The translations under genes were made by a program, and so were the position numbers. A model generated the notes under the pieces. The model saw only the letters and a program-made list of their open reading frames with translations. It did no database searches and was not told the origin of the DNA. Source: Symsagittifera roscoffensis (Eukaryota > Xenacoelomorpha > Acoela > Convolutidae). From it: a stretch of 64,000 nt of DNA. The stretch is from NCBI RefSeq assembly GCF_963678635.1, contig NC_087064.1:67878025-67942024 (forward strand), written 5' to 3'. Below are positions 1 to 13,400 of this stretch, piece after piece (the stretch's first letter is position 1; each line of letters opens with the position of its first letter).

Positions 1-1277
1 TATTCTGTTTAGTCGTAACGAATGCTTTTTCCGCGCACCCTTGTATGGGGAGTGTTAGGTAGTGCCATTTGAGGCTGTTTAGACAGCGCGTGGGGTCCAC
101 CACTTGAAGGCGGCACTTCTCAACCCTAACGAATAATTTTTTTTAGCTGTAACTTAATTAAAAAGCTGGCAGTAGTTTTGAATACATATAATTTATTCAA
201 TTGTTTTGTGCGTCTTTTGTTCGTTTAATGTGATCAGGCCTATTTGTGCCGATAATTTTAAAAATGTGGAGGAACTTTGTATATGGGTGTGTTCTAATTT
301 TTTTCTTTTTTTTCACGCAAAATCAGGAACCACAAATAATCATTAAAATGGGTCGAGTGATATATCATATCAAAGCACATTCAGTCCTGATTCGAACGAC
401 AGTAAAATTTTAGAAAAATCTTTTTCAGTGTCGAGAAAAACCTGTATAAAATTTTTTATTTTTGGTCTAATTTCGAGCTAATAAGGTGAGTGTGCAGGCT
501 TATTTAAGCTTAAATTAAGAAGTGAAAGTTAAGTTTCACTCAAGTAATATTTGTTTTTGGAGTTTTTTAGCGTCTTTTGAGGAGTTAACAACTTCAAAAA
601 ATGAAAAAAAAATCTGTTTTTTTTTAATGTTTATACGTTTTTTTTTCGGTTTTTTAACCACTTCCTTACAAAAACTGTTTTTCCAATTGGTATTTTTTTT
701 ACTATGACTGTTGCATTTGCCTATTTTTTTTTGTTCAGATTTATTATACCACACAGAAAAAATGACACTAATTTTAAAAACAAATTGTATTTGTTAAGAC
801 TATGGTCGGAACATTCTGTGCTACTTGCTCAGTAACCGGCTATCCTAATTCAATTCTACCTTTTATTCTCTAAAAAACTACGTCTACAAGAAAAATGATT
901 CCAAAATTTTGTCAGCCAATTCTCAAGGTCTACAAATTTGATTATCCAAGCTCTTCTTCATTGTCAAAAGACACTGCTTCTTAACTGGGAAATATGGTGT
1001 TTTGATTCACTAAAAAATAGCTCACACCTCAAAATTATTAAGAGTCGGCGCGGAATCTGCCTTTAAAGCAATTTCAGAGCCAGCTATTCAAAAAGGTTGT
1101 GGGTAGTGAATTTCATCAGCGGGCAATATCTTTTTGAAACCGAATAAAAAACCTCTTCATAGGTGGTTTTCTATTTTTCCGAGAGTTTTATCTGTCTTAG
1201 AGTTTGCGAGTAGAGAACTTCATAGGCGGAGCAGAGTTAACTTGCACAGTTATGATGACTATTTTTGAATGTGATAG
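1..1277. other. Upstream intron or flank of the helicase gene, with a repeat copy
   Basis: No exon encoding the N-terminal Q-motif region was found here. A diverged repeat occupies about 290-845 (see that entry). Bases 1-130 are less AT-rich than their surroundings but give no supported frame. The rest is T-rich intron-like sequence. The helicase start codon and earlier exons must lie left of the window. Confidence 0.6.
290..845 (+). repeat. Interspersed repeat family 1, copy 1
   Basis: About 530 bp resembling 6735-7225 in the same orientation and 13450-14045 in inverse orientation. Shared landmarks in order: AAATCAGG-ACCACAAATAATC, TCGAGTGATA-ATCATATCAAAG, CAGTC-TGATTCGAACGAC, and a right end with GGTCGGA-C-TTCTGTGCTACTTG followed by CAG-AACCG-CTATCC. 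No coding capacity is seen. It is probably a non-autonomous mobile element; the termini are not resolved. Confidence 0.65.
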
Positions 1278-1444
1278 GTCTGGGGAAGACGTTGGTGGCC
1301 TGTCTGATCATGCGAGAGATGCTGGAGTTGAATTGGGGTCAAAGAGGCAAAGTGTTCTTCGTAACCGACAAAGTTCTGCTCACTTTACAGCAGATGCAGT
1401 ACATTCGAGACCAATTCAAAGCCCAGAAATCTCACTACATTAAG
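1278..1444 (+). CDS. Helicase exon A: motif I (Walker A)
   Basis: The acceptor is TGATAG at 1272-1277 and the donor is AAG|GTAAAA at 1445. The exon starts with two bases of a split Gly codon, so the frame reads G-LGKT-LVACLIMREML and then GKVFFVTDKVLL, the usual motif I and motif Ia region. LGKT is encoded at 1280-1291, where Lys and Thr bind the ATP phosphates. It ends in phase 0. The open frame runs on to 1612, but that extension is intron and the start of a palindromic element. The acceptor is only moderately good; the conserved protein supports it more than the splice site does. Confidence 0.85.
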
Positions 1445-4400
1445 GTAAAAGTTGTCCCTGCCTCCACCAAGGAACCAGCCTCCACCGGTCCATTATCCTT
1501 GATTACAGGGGCGGATTTAGGGGGGGGGGGACGCCTCCCTCAGGGATTCGACCCCACTGCCCACCCAAAGGGTCCCCCTTTGTACTATTTTGAGATATCC
1601 ATTTTTGGCTGACTGACCCTAAACTTTTTCCAAAGGCGCCTTCGGTGCCAAAATATACTAATTTTGACGGGGAGCGCGCGCCGAAAAAACGCAATTTTTT
1701 TGTTAAACTTTTCCATAAAGTGCCTCAAAACTTTGCGGAGCAGAAAATTTGGCCATAACAGGGTCTTTTTGTGCTTTGACTGAGCTCGGAAAATCAATTT
1801 AAACTACCTAAAAAAAGGTCGACAAGATTTTCGAATGTTTTTTGAAAATCCGCCCCCCTCGAGAAAATCCTAGATCCGCCCCTTTTCTTTAAAATTCAAA
1901 GTTTTTTCAAAAGACAAGATTTTTTCAAAAAGTAAGTCTTTGAAAAAATCTCAAGTATTTTTTTTGTGTACTTGCGTTCATTGACTTTTTTCAAAGTGTC
2001 TGTTGGCTATGTTTCGTTATCGTCACTATCGAAAAATCATCTCGTTGGATGGCTGAATGATGTAGGGGCTCGGGCCCGCAAAAGACGAATTTGAGTTCTG
2101 GGTCTCTAAATTTTGTGTAGTACTGAAAATGCTTTTTTAAATTGAAAAATGCTGCTGACACGTTTGTATAAACTTACCTTGTTGCTGGGTTCTACATAAA
2201 TATTATCAAACTTTACTCCATACGACACTTATTGTCTGGTTTTGATTTTCTTATTCGGTGAAGTAGACGTTCAATTTTTTCGTGTTATGTTGTAGGTGGC
2301 AGCTTCGTGTGGTGAACGTATTGAGACAGAGAAGAACGTCAATATACGCGATCATCATATCTTTCTCTTCACTGCTGGTACAAAAACATATGCACATACA
2401 TAGAAGTATATTGAATTGAAAAGGACGTCTTCAACTATAAAAAAAAAATGGTACTCACACCGCTCTAATGTTAACCTTGAGTCTGTTTAACGACGTCCGT
2501 ATCTGACCGATGAATCACGTGTAGATACTGATTACGAGTGAGAATCACGCGCCAATTAAGCATTTTTTGGTATAGAACCTCAGAAAATAATCGCATAAAA
2601 ACCGAATCTGTGGCGAATTATCTTGAATAACGAACACAATTTTTTTTACGGAAATCTGTAAGTTGGCCGCATTAGGCTTCCCAGTAGAATGATTGAGATC
2701 TATGAACTGGAAATTTCCCACCGTCGAATACTTGATGATGGTGTTTATTTAGCGAGGATGATGGTTTGCTTTTTTTCCTCGTGACAAAGATAAAAAGTTG
2801 GCCTCCGTTTTTGTCTTTAGTTTCATAATTTTGTTTCATGATTTGAAATTAACCCAAATCCATAGGTTAATCGAGGTTAATGCGTTCAGAGGTTTGCCGT
2901 AAACGCTATCTTGTAAAATATTATACGGTATTATTCAATCAAAATCACTGATAAAAAAATTTCGTAGCTCGCTGGAAAGCTTCTTTTGTCAGCGATTGAG
3001 GATCTTGGACTGCTTTTTGCTATGTGTAATTTACCCGTAAAAGTTTAAAGGAAGAGTCCTTGACCTCACACAAGCAACCTTATGGTGCTTCAGCGCCGAG
3101 AAATCGCGGCCCTCATCACCTGGTTCAAAATTTTTGTGTACTATTTGAGGTGGACAAAAAATGCACGAAAGTTTTGACAAAAAGGGTCTTATTGTTTTAA
3201 GAGAGCTTGGCTACCTATCCTCTTCAGGTTATTGAATGAAACAACTTTATAACTTCAGCTCTAAAGACAAACTTTGACTGACGTTAGCCGGTGAATACCA
3301 ACTTTACAAAAACAGGCACCTGCGACATTCACCCAAAATAATTCATCGATTTTTTTTCCACCTTAATGGCAAAAACACAACCGAGGAACCTCTAGACTAT
3401 CTTGTACAGCAATTTAAGAAAACTGAAGAAAATGGAATCACTGCACGCAACAAAAACTACAGAAACGACAACAATCTTGCTCTCCAAATCTTGGATAAAA
3501 CAGCAAGCAAGACGTGTAAACGATACGAAATAGTTCATCCCTGGAAACCAAGCTCAACTCTCAGCAATAACTACTATGTAGCTCTGAAACAAATGCAATC
3601 CCAGCAGAAAAGACTCGCAAATGACCCCGATCTACAGAAATCATACGAAAAGACATTTATTACGGACCTGGAAAAATCTTACGTGCAGCTGCATTTTTAT
3701 ACCCAGCAAGTACCTTCTAGGTTGTAGTACCTCTCTCACCACGAGGTTGCAAATCCTAACAAGCCAAGAAGGGTAGGGCGTATTGCCATTATACGACACT
3801 ACCAGTTTTCAAGACTGATCTTTGGAGCATCTTGCTCTTCTTTTTGTGCTATCTACATTATACAAAAATATGTTAAAGACAACGTTGCCAAGTTTCCGCT
3901 GGCATGGAATCTTTCAAGACAAACTTATGCATAGACGACTACATTCACTCAACATCCTAACCCAACGACGCGCTGGAATCTGCTTTCTTAACTAAAGCAG
4001 CCCTAGAACTACTAGAACTACTTGAACAAGGCGGATTCAGACTATCGAACTACACTAAGGTATTTCACGGTATACTAGACTCGGAAAGGGAGATACCCAA
4101 GCAAGCAACTAGAGTTCTAGGACAAAAATGGAATATGACAACCTCTACATAGAGCTTCCAAACGCAATTAGTTGGGATGCCCAGGAATACATACAATGAA
4201 CAGCTTGCCTGTTGTTCTCAATTTACTAGCACCAGTGACCGTACTGTTCGACGCAACTTTGCAAGCAACTTGGACGTTAGACAATTCTTGGGACTCATGA
4301 CTACCCGCTAACAGTCACAAAAAACTACAAGAGCTACAAAACCTGTTTTTGACTATGAAGACTATCACTCTCTCTCTCCCTCGAAAACCTTTAAACCGGG

Positions 4401-7400
4401 AATTACCAACACGAGGTAGTGTTCAACTGCATACGTTTACAGATGCTTCCTTGATAGGAATGTCAACGCTCGTATACATAAGAGTTGTTTCTAATTTAGA
4501 GCTTAATGAAAAACTATTGGACTTCGAATAGTCGCATATGCTAAATTACACCTTCAGCGTAACGTTGATCCTGACGTACACATGTGGACAGACGTTCAAG
4601 TAGTAATTGAGTTTATTAACCGAATAATTTTGTTGCAAATGGTCTAGCCGAGGTAAACGCTACGGAAAAACAGTACTTGGCACCATGTATTGTTTGATTT
4701 GAAACCTTTTTATCATGGCACTCGGGGACTATAACTAAAAGACGTGGAATCAAAATGGTTAGCAGCCCTATCGTTTTTGAAGTTGTAATCAACTCAATGC
4801 CAGTGAAGTCTCCCGTCCGTCCGTAACAGATACCAACATAATTACTTTGATCGCCTCAGTCTTTGAAATCATTCGTTTTTCATCGTTGAACAAGGTATTC
4901 TTTACCATTGCCCCAATTTTCAGTTCTTTCACAAAATTTAAATCATCGTCGGAGAACGACTTAGACTACAACGACAAACATCGACTTGAACAATAACATT
5001 CAACTAGCAAACAAATAGAACATGCGCGGAATTTCATCATCGTATCAACACAGCGAGAATCTTTCAGTGGAATGATCAAAAATCTGCAACAGAAGCGACG
5101 CCTCAAGGTAAAGAACAAACTGATTCAACTCAACCCATACCTAGACCAGAAAAAAGTGCTTCGTTCTCGCAGTAGGCATGAGTTTTCTCCAACCAGGGAC
5201 GGTGAATCACGTCACCGGCTAATTCTTACAGCAGCTCATCCAACAGCTCATCATTCATTTTATCTACAGCACCCGCACCAGGTTTGCTTGCATCGAGGAC
5301 TCGAATATGTCAAATCATTTGTGCATCTGCGCTACCACATCATTGGGATACGACAAGCTCTTCGTTCAATCGCTCATCACTGTTTTCTGTGTCGACGATA
5401 CAAAGGAGGCAGCATCCAGATCATCCTGGCACCGGTACCACCAAAACGATACCCCGATGAAAATAATATTTCCCATTCACCAACACAGGAGTAGATTATT
5501 TTGGCCTTTAGAAATTGAGAAACATCACGGAATTATTTTTACCTGTCTGGCAACTCGAGCAGTTAACTTTAAGAAATGTCCAGATCTGACCACTGATTCA
5601 ATGATCAATGCAATGAGTCGGTTTACAGCTAGAAGGGATTTTTTTTTAAATCTTTGTTCATCAAAAGTCGCTTTAATCGAGCCATTTGAAGCAGCAGCCA
5701 AAAAAAAAGCGACAACGAATAAATAATTTTTTTGGAGCCTCCAACCAACTAAAAGACGCCCTGAAAATAGCTGACACTGGAGCCTGGTCTTTCAAACTAC
5801 AACGGTAAATCAGAGAACAATCTTCATCATTCTTGGATCGCGAAAGCTCACACTTGATGTCTTAAGACAATTCTAATCCAAATTATACCGAATTCGAGAC
5901 CTCTGACAATTGTAGCGGACTACCCAGAAATTGACTGACAACAAATCACTTTCTCATTCAACGACACTTAAGCAGCCCTTCACCGAGAGTATTTGACGAC
6001 AGCGTACCACTGACATACAATAAATGGACCCAAGTTCAACAGGTGATGAAGCAACGGGTATTGGACAGGTAGATTGGACGTGTAGAGGAGGAAAACCCAC
6101 TAAAAGATGGCTGAGCCCGAGTGGTGAACGTCAGAACGGCTTACGGCACATTCGACCGCCCCGCTACCGCTCTTTTTAAGGTTTTTTGATTTTTTTTGAT
6201 ACGTCTTTTTGCGCCGTTTCTAGAAAGTTTGCGTCCACGGGAGTATGTTGCCGAAGCAATTACCTTTTTTCCAATTTTTGTAATTCAAAAGTCGCTGTAA
6301 TCAAGCCTCTATACTCTCTCTGATATAATCACTCTTGAAACAAATCAAAATATAAAAGTTGACGCTTGGAGCCGTCTTTTGATGTAAATTGAAAAGTCCA
6401 TTGTGTTTCAAGCAGCAGTAGAAAATTTTTTTGAATGTTTTATTATTGAGCGTTTCAACTTTGGGACTCTTTTGCTTACTTAGAATAAATGCTTTGATCC
6501 AATAAAGAAGGAGCAAAAGTTAATTGCGAAGTAAACTCAATGGTCTACAGACATATAGCCCCCTTTAGTTTTCATGGCACTTTCGTCCCACTCGCATATT
6601 CGCCTTTTATATTTTTGCCGCTGAATTTCGAAGTGCAAAATGCGTGAGAGGCAAAACTTGCCGCATTCAAACTTAATATAGGTTGAATTAACTGTAGTTT
6701 ACCCTAGAAATAATTTTAGAAGACAAATAAGACGGTTTTTGTTCCGATCATTAAAAATAATAGTTTTTTTCTCTTTTTTTTTGTTTTCCACGCTAAATCA
6801 GGTACCACAAATAATCGAATTGAATCGAGTGATACATCATATCAAAGCCCTTTCAGTCGTGATTCGAACGACTTTTGAAAATCTTGAAAAAGTTTATTTA
6901 AAGCAAACGGGCAGCCTGTAATAGGCTTATAATTCAAGTTATCTCATGAAAAATTATGTTTTTTTTTGTAGTAAATTATATTTCGAAATTTCTTTTAACT
7001 CATTCTTTGGAACAAAATTGAAAAAAAAATCTTCTTTTTAGCGAGAAAACTGTTGTCAAATGCATCTAAGCTATTATTAGTATCAAAATTCTAGGCTTTC
7101 CTTTAGATTCTCATCACACCACGAATTAAAAAAAACGACGCAATTTGAAGAAAAGAATGAGCTGTTTTATTTTTTTTGTGGTCGGAGCTTTCTGTGCTAC
7201 TTGTACAGCAACCGACTATCCTTATTGCTATGTGAATGTTTTGCCTGCTTAGAGTTCCTGCGCGTGCGGCTCCAGAGACGGGAGGCATTCAATTGGGGAG
7301 ATGTGTGTTGTGTTGTGTTCGACGAAGTCCATCATTGCGACGCCAAACACCCCTACAATGCTTTGGTGCAGGAGTTCCATCTGCCCCTTGTGCATGCGGA

Positions 7401-10400
7401 GAAACCACACCCGAAACTCATAGGTAACGCCAGTTGAAATAGTCTTTCAATATAATGGCTTTAACTTGAACATATACTTTTGTGCCTCAATTGCAGCGAA
7501 GCGCAGGTTCGCCTTTGTCTTAGAGTTTTTGTATTCAAAATAGTGAAAAGTTGTCACGTTTCATTTTCTGTTTTGGTGCCTTAATTTTGACTTTTGTTCA
7601 ATTCATTTTCCAAATGGACAGCAACTTTTGTCATTCAGTGAGTCGGTCATGTACAAGAGTCTTTTAAGTACGAACAAAATGCTGAAAAAATTTCATCAAA
7701 TTTAACACTTGGGACTATTTAGTGATGATTTTTTTTACAGATGATCAATACTTTTGTAATGACCTTTTGGGTACCTTTTTCGGTTTTGTTGTGTATTGAT
7801 TTTATCCGATAGCCGCAAGGATTGAGAAACCACTTTCGCGTAGGTTGGTTTTTGTCATGCGGTTTCTGGTTTTTCTTTAGAAAGCTAATAGGGAATCAGT
7901 GTATTGTCGCATGTCACAAAAAACTGGATTTCTTAACAAAAGAAATCGTGCATATATCGGAACAAGGCTGCTCGTATCAGGGCAAAGCCCTGAATGTTCC
8001 GACTACCTATAAACTGGTCTCGAATAATTTTTGATAAATTAAATATTGACCAACTATCACTTTTAGACTGATAAAATCAAATTTAAAAATTTGAGTTGTG
8101 TATGGAATTAATAAAACCATTGACCTTGCGTCAGTTCATTTTGGAGCGATTTGAAGTGCGAGATAATTCGCAAGCGTAAATCATAGTAGGAATTCGGCGG
8201 GCCCTATGAAGCTCCAGGGTTCGATCCCACGGGGGAAAAATTCTTTTGAATTTAAAAAAAAATCACCCCGACCTTATATTCCTCATTTTCATCAAAAGTC
8301 GGAACAACTAGTCTGCTCGTATCAGGGTAAGGCCTACCATTTTGACTGCCTTTTAACCTTTATGGAATAGAGTTCGCTTCAAAAATTTGATGAAAAGTTT
8401 GAAAAAAAAAGATTTTTTTTTTTCGAAAACCATCCCCCACAAGCCATTTCGAAAACCATTTAGCATCTATCATTATTAATTAGACCAAAAAGCATGCCTT
8501 AATTCAATTGGAAACGATTTCTAAGACGGATTAAATATCCGGTTACCTCTTAATGGCACGAAGTATATCGCGCGTTAATTATCACAATTTGGCTGAATTG
8601 GTTATCTTTAAACTCCCATAACTTTACGAAAAAAATTACAGGCGAAATATCTGTTTAAATTTTAACCTGGGGCAAATATACTTTTGGGATGATAAAAAAA
8701 TTTTGTTCAAAAATTGAACAAAGACGAAGTTTGTCTGGAGAAAAAAAAACAGTTTGCACTTTTTGAGTTCAATTCAAATTCATCTGCTGAAAGTTAAGTA
8801 AATTGCGCTCTTCAATTATAAAAGCGAAAATGGCGCAAAATTTATGTGACCAATTTCTAGTTTTAAAAGTGGGTTTTAAATTTAAGAGTTCCCATCGGAG
8901 TAAAAAGTTTACCCATTGATCCAGTCATCTTGAGTTGGGCTAGTTTTCAGAAAAAAGTGCCAATCATGGACATATCTTGAAATTCAAATTCTTGAACCTG
9001 ATTTATTCATAATCCAATCTTCTGTTGGCTGTTTATAATTTTAAGGATATAATATAAAAGGAAAATCATTTCGATCGGCTCGTGTGAACAAAGCCTCAGC
9101 CTGTAAATTCTGCAGGTTTTTCTAGTTTGTCAAAAGTCAATTCGAAATTGGTATAAAATAGCTAAATTCTGCTTTATGATAATTCGTGTGTGTACGTCTG
9201 GTAGGTCTGACTGCGAGTCCGGCCATAGACAAGACAGGAGCTGAGAAGACGATGGAGGTGCTAAAACAGAGACTGAACATCTTCGGAAGAGCTCGACTAG
9301 TTACGGGGGATAAAGAGGAATTGACAGAGTATGTGGTGATGCCTAACATTAGTTACAAAATGCAGAACACTTCTCAGAACTACCTGGAGTTCGCAGAAGC
9401 AGCGGCAGTTGTGATAGACGTGTTTATAGCAGACAATCTGTCTACGGGTCCAATGTCAGTCAGACTCACGAAGAAGATCACAGACCTCTGTCAAGTGGGC
9501 AAAAGGTTAGACGCCTCCAAATATAGTGAACCAAAGAAAACGAAAAATAACCAAAAAAACACATGAAGTTCATAAACTGGGGCACAAACGCGTTTCTCCG
9601 TGATGAGCTAAACAGCTCGTATATTGGTCATTTCCCGGAGTTGTCTTGGCCTCGCCATTTTGCCCAAATAGTTTTTAGTACCCATCTGGGCGGAATGTAG
9701 CTTTTTGACGGGATGATAGCAAAAGTATATGGATTTTTTGCGGTAACCAATATACTCCTAAATGTTGGCGGGAATACAAAGTTTTTTAAGAGCTCAATTT
9801 TACAAACCTAAAAACATGCGATTATTGTTTTGTAAACTTCGCTTTAGATGAACTTGTTGAATTATGAGTGTGCTGGAAATTCGTAGAATTGTGGCTAATC
9901 TCGAAAAACCTACATGTTTTGGAAAAATATGAAGCTTATCTCAGTCTTTTTGCATGGCCGTTTTTAAATGCCGGAACACTAGCAAATGTTTTTTCATCGC
10001 AAGTAGGGCGAAATTCCGCTTCGCATTTGTGTAAATTTAAGGTCGATATATTTTTCAACCTCTTACGATGTCCTGATTTCATTTGAAAAAAGTACTCGAA
10101 GTTTTACTTCCTTCTCACTTTGAGGTCGGAATAATAAAAAAAAATTCACTTATTGTTCAAGTAGCACAGATTGTTTCAACCATATGCATCTTCGGTGTTT
10201 GATTTCTTTGTAAGTTTCAGTTCAATTTCTTCTGCAAAAGAAGGTTAAGTTACGCTTTTCAGTAGCAAAATGGCCCGAAGAAACGTGAATGACTTTTGTT
10301 TTCTAAAGTGAGTTTAAACTTCCTAAATTCCTTGTGGATTATTAAAGATTTAGGATAGAAGAGGCTGCAAAATTTAGCTTCCCAAATTAATTACTAATCT

Positions 10401-13400
10401 GTTACAGGTTTACAAAAACATCTTTTTAAGTGTAAATACTTTTTATATTTTTCCGAGTTAAAATTGAAAATGTGAAAGCGTTTTCAGTTCGCATGTGTTA
10501 GTATCAAAAAGTGTAGTTGTCGATGCTTGCCTAGAAAGCCATTCGACGAGTCGTGGCTGTTTACAATGGACCAGGAGTGCGAGAGACTCATAGAGAGCAT
10601 GGTGCAGTCTTCGAGTAATGCAGGCGAAGATGATCCCCTGATGGGACCTCTCGGTTTTCTCTTAGATCTTTTCGAAACAATCTTCCTCGCCCGCTTTGTC
10701 AGCCTGTACGAGGCGTTTTTTCTCCTCGAAGGTCTGGCCTCTCCAACCCCCTCGTCCGCATGTCCGGTTGCCCTAGAAGAAACTGAGCGGCAGAGAGATT
10801 CTGTTCTGAATGTCAGTGCTTAATCTCTTTAAATTAAGTAGCTGCTCGTATGTCTTCTTGGTATATTTAGTTTACTGTTGTGCTGTCAAAAAGCTTCATT
10901 GACTACACTTTATAGATTACAAAAGTGAATTTTTAAGAAACGGAGCCAGGTTATTTCAATTTTTTTTGTGTTTTTTTTTCAGGAGAAAGTTTTAAATATT
11001 TTTTGAGCTTTACTTTGATATTTCGCGGTTTGAATTTTGCTTTCTGTTTAAATTCAATTCAAGTTTATTTGGTAAAAAGAAGGCAAAAAACTCTCTCGAA
11101 TTGCGAAAGTGCAAATGTGGAAAAGTTTCAAAACATGATTTACATTTTTATTTTTCGTAGCTTAAGCGAAAATTTATATAGATCAGTTTTCCTAAATTTG
11201 GTTACTTCTATCAATTAAATATGAATCATAAAAGGCTTAAGAGTTTCGAAAAATTTTATAATTTATCTTCGGACATTTATAATTTATCTTCGGAAAATGC
11301 TTTTAAAAAATCATTTATTGTTTTTGAGCTTCTCGAATTGATGAACACTTCAATTTTTTGTTGACCACGTTCCTATGTTCTAGGAATTTAGAGAAAGAGC
11401 TGAAAATGATCTCAATTCGCTGGACGCTCCTTACCACAGCATTATAGATGAAATCAGAGACACTTTCGGAGAGCCATCGCGAAATATACCGGTAGTAATG
11501 GATCAGAAGTTCCTGTTGATTCTCGTGACCACTCGTTGTTTTGCCCTCTCCTTGACTAGGGTTCTCTCCAAAGATTTGTTGCTTGAAAGTAAGAAGTTTA
11601 TTTTTAAAATCAAGAGGAAAATTTTTATGTTCGCATGGTGGGTTAAAGTTGAGCTGAAAATCATGCTAAGTAATCGAGCTGCTCAAATATTGTAAAGCAA
11701 TTGTCTCTGAATCTGCATATTGTGTTTGGCAAGCATTATCACATCTGAACATTGAATTTTCCGTAATCGAATTTTATCTGACAAAATTATGTCATTTTTC
11801 GAACGGCTAACAAGTTTCCTGCCTTTACTATGTCTATTTGCAACCTGTCGGCTAATATTTCTGAACAGGTAAATATCTGTCATTTTTTCTCTGCTTGTTT
11901 TCTCTGCTTGTTCTCACTTTAAGTTTTTCGACGATGTTACCTCATAGTACTTTGCTTACGAAACTTCTTTTTTTTCTATGCTAACTCGCAAATAAAAGTG
12001 TTAACTTATTTGGAAATTTCACGGTAGCATTGGAAATTGCATAACATCTGTTCTCTGCTTTTTGTGACTGAGTAGTTAATGGTACCTGTTAAGCTTCAGT
12101 GGCTTATTAGTTAGTGTGTGAGACTGGTTCTGGTTGGACCAGTCCGTGGCTCTCCTGGTCACTGGTTGGAATATCAGAGGTAGGCCACTTTTTGCTAATT
12201 CGAGGATTTTTTCTAATTTTTATTATTGCACTGTATAGAGCTGCTTATTGTCGTTTTCTCGCAAGTGTTTGCGAAGGGAAGCTTCGCCTCTGTGTTTAAA
12301 GCACAAGGTGGATTTTGTCGGGGTAGTTTTAGCTGGCTTGGCTCTGATCTGAACGTTGCGTTGGATGGTTTTACCAGAATATGATAGAATACGATAATTT
12401 TACCAGGAATTTTTTTTGAAGTCTTGATACTGATAAGCGAGTTGAAATTGAACACACTGATTTTTAAGATTAATGAACGTAGTGTAGTGAAGACTCTTAT
12501 ATATGTCTTGCTGATTTTGTTTGTATTTTTTTCAGGCAAAATTCTTAAAATGTTGATACACTTAGGTATATATGCACTTTTTGAGTTCAATTGAAATTCA
12601 TCTGCTAAAAGTGATGTAAATAGCACTCTACAAATACGAACGTGCAAATGGCGCGAAAATTCGTAAACGATTTCTAGTTTTAAAAGTGGAATTTAATTTT
12701 AAGATTTCCAGCGGAAAAAAAACTCTACCTGTTGATACAGTTTTCTCAAGTTGGGTTAAGGTTATCAAAAAAGCGCCAGTCATAAATCGTTCTAGAAATT
12801 TAAAGAGCTTGAAGGGCATCTATTTTTTTCTTTGAAATTCGACAACTGATATTTTTTTCAACAAAGTTAGTGTATTTTTAAGAGTAATGAACGTAGTGAG
12901 GACTTTTATATAGGTCTTGCTGATTTTTTTTTCGGGAAAAAGTCTTTAAATTTGTTCAAGCTTAGTTTTCAGTTTTCTCGGTTTTGACTTGTGATTTCTT
13001 TTTAAGTTCAGTGCATTTCCATTGTTGAAAGAAAGGCATAATCCACTATCGAACAGCAAAAAGTAAAGGTCACGAAGAACGTGATCGACTTCTAATTTCG
13101 AAAATGGAAGTTAATTATCAGATATCCAAGTGAAATATCTTGCCTGTTGATCCAGTTTTTTCAATTTGGGTTAGTAAACGAAAAATTGTCCATCATAAAT
13201 AAAAGATTTTTGAAAAAAAATTTAAGTCAGTTTTTGTTTCAATTTCATTTCACTCTTTTCCAACTTTCGGTTGGCTATGTTTTTTTTCCGTTCATTATTT
13301 TTTTCCAATCTTCGATTGGCTATGTTCATGTTTTGGCAGTTTGAGTTTTTGTTCCTATTTAAGCCCTTTTCAAGTTTGTTTGCTAGATAGACGTTGAATT

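Larger units (their letters stand above)
3300..6180 (+). mobile_element. Decayed BEL/Pao LTR-retrotransposon pol region
   Basis: Successive frame-broken fragments follow the BEL/Pao pol order on the + strand: protease-RT linker with RYEIVHPWK (about 3340-3727), reverse transcriptase (3750-4140), RNase H (4349-4531), integrase zinc finger and core (5072-5726), and the integrase C-terminal segment VRTAYGTFDRPATAL (about 6130-6172). Many stops and frameshifts make it non-functional. Gag, protease and LTRs were not recognised next to it. It has the same orientation as the helicase gene and lies wholly within intron 2. BEL/Pao elements are known from animals, which supports a metazoan source. Confidence 0.88.
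2378..7252. other. Helicase intron 2, enlarged by retrotransposon sequence
   Basis: A 4.9-kb intron. Bases 2378-3300 contain no recognised element or exon. From about 3300 to 6180 a decayed BEL/Pao pol fills the intron. Bases 6180-6735 show nothing recognisable, and 6735-7225 is a copy of interspersed repeat family 1 ending about 28 bp before the exon C acceptor. Confidence 0.7.
7424..9204. other. Helicase intron 3 with inverted TGTTCCGAC elements
   Basis: The intron carries the terminal hairpin and end of a TGTTCCGAC-class element in inverse orientation (about 7955-8030), a tRNA-like B box (8218-8228), a second, longer inverse copy (about 8290-8700), and a copy of interspersed repeat family 2 (8750-8960). 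Nothing else is recognised at 7424-7950. Confidence 0.65.

Noticed and set aside
1445-1612. Extension of the first helicase frame beyond 1444
   Set aside because: The protein similarity ends at the donor AAG|GTAAAA, and the remaining frame enters a mobile element.
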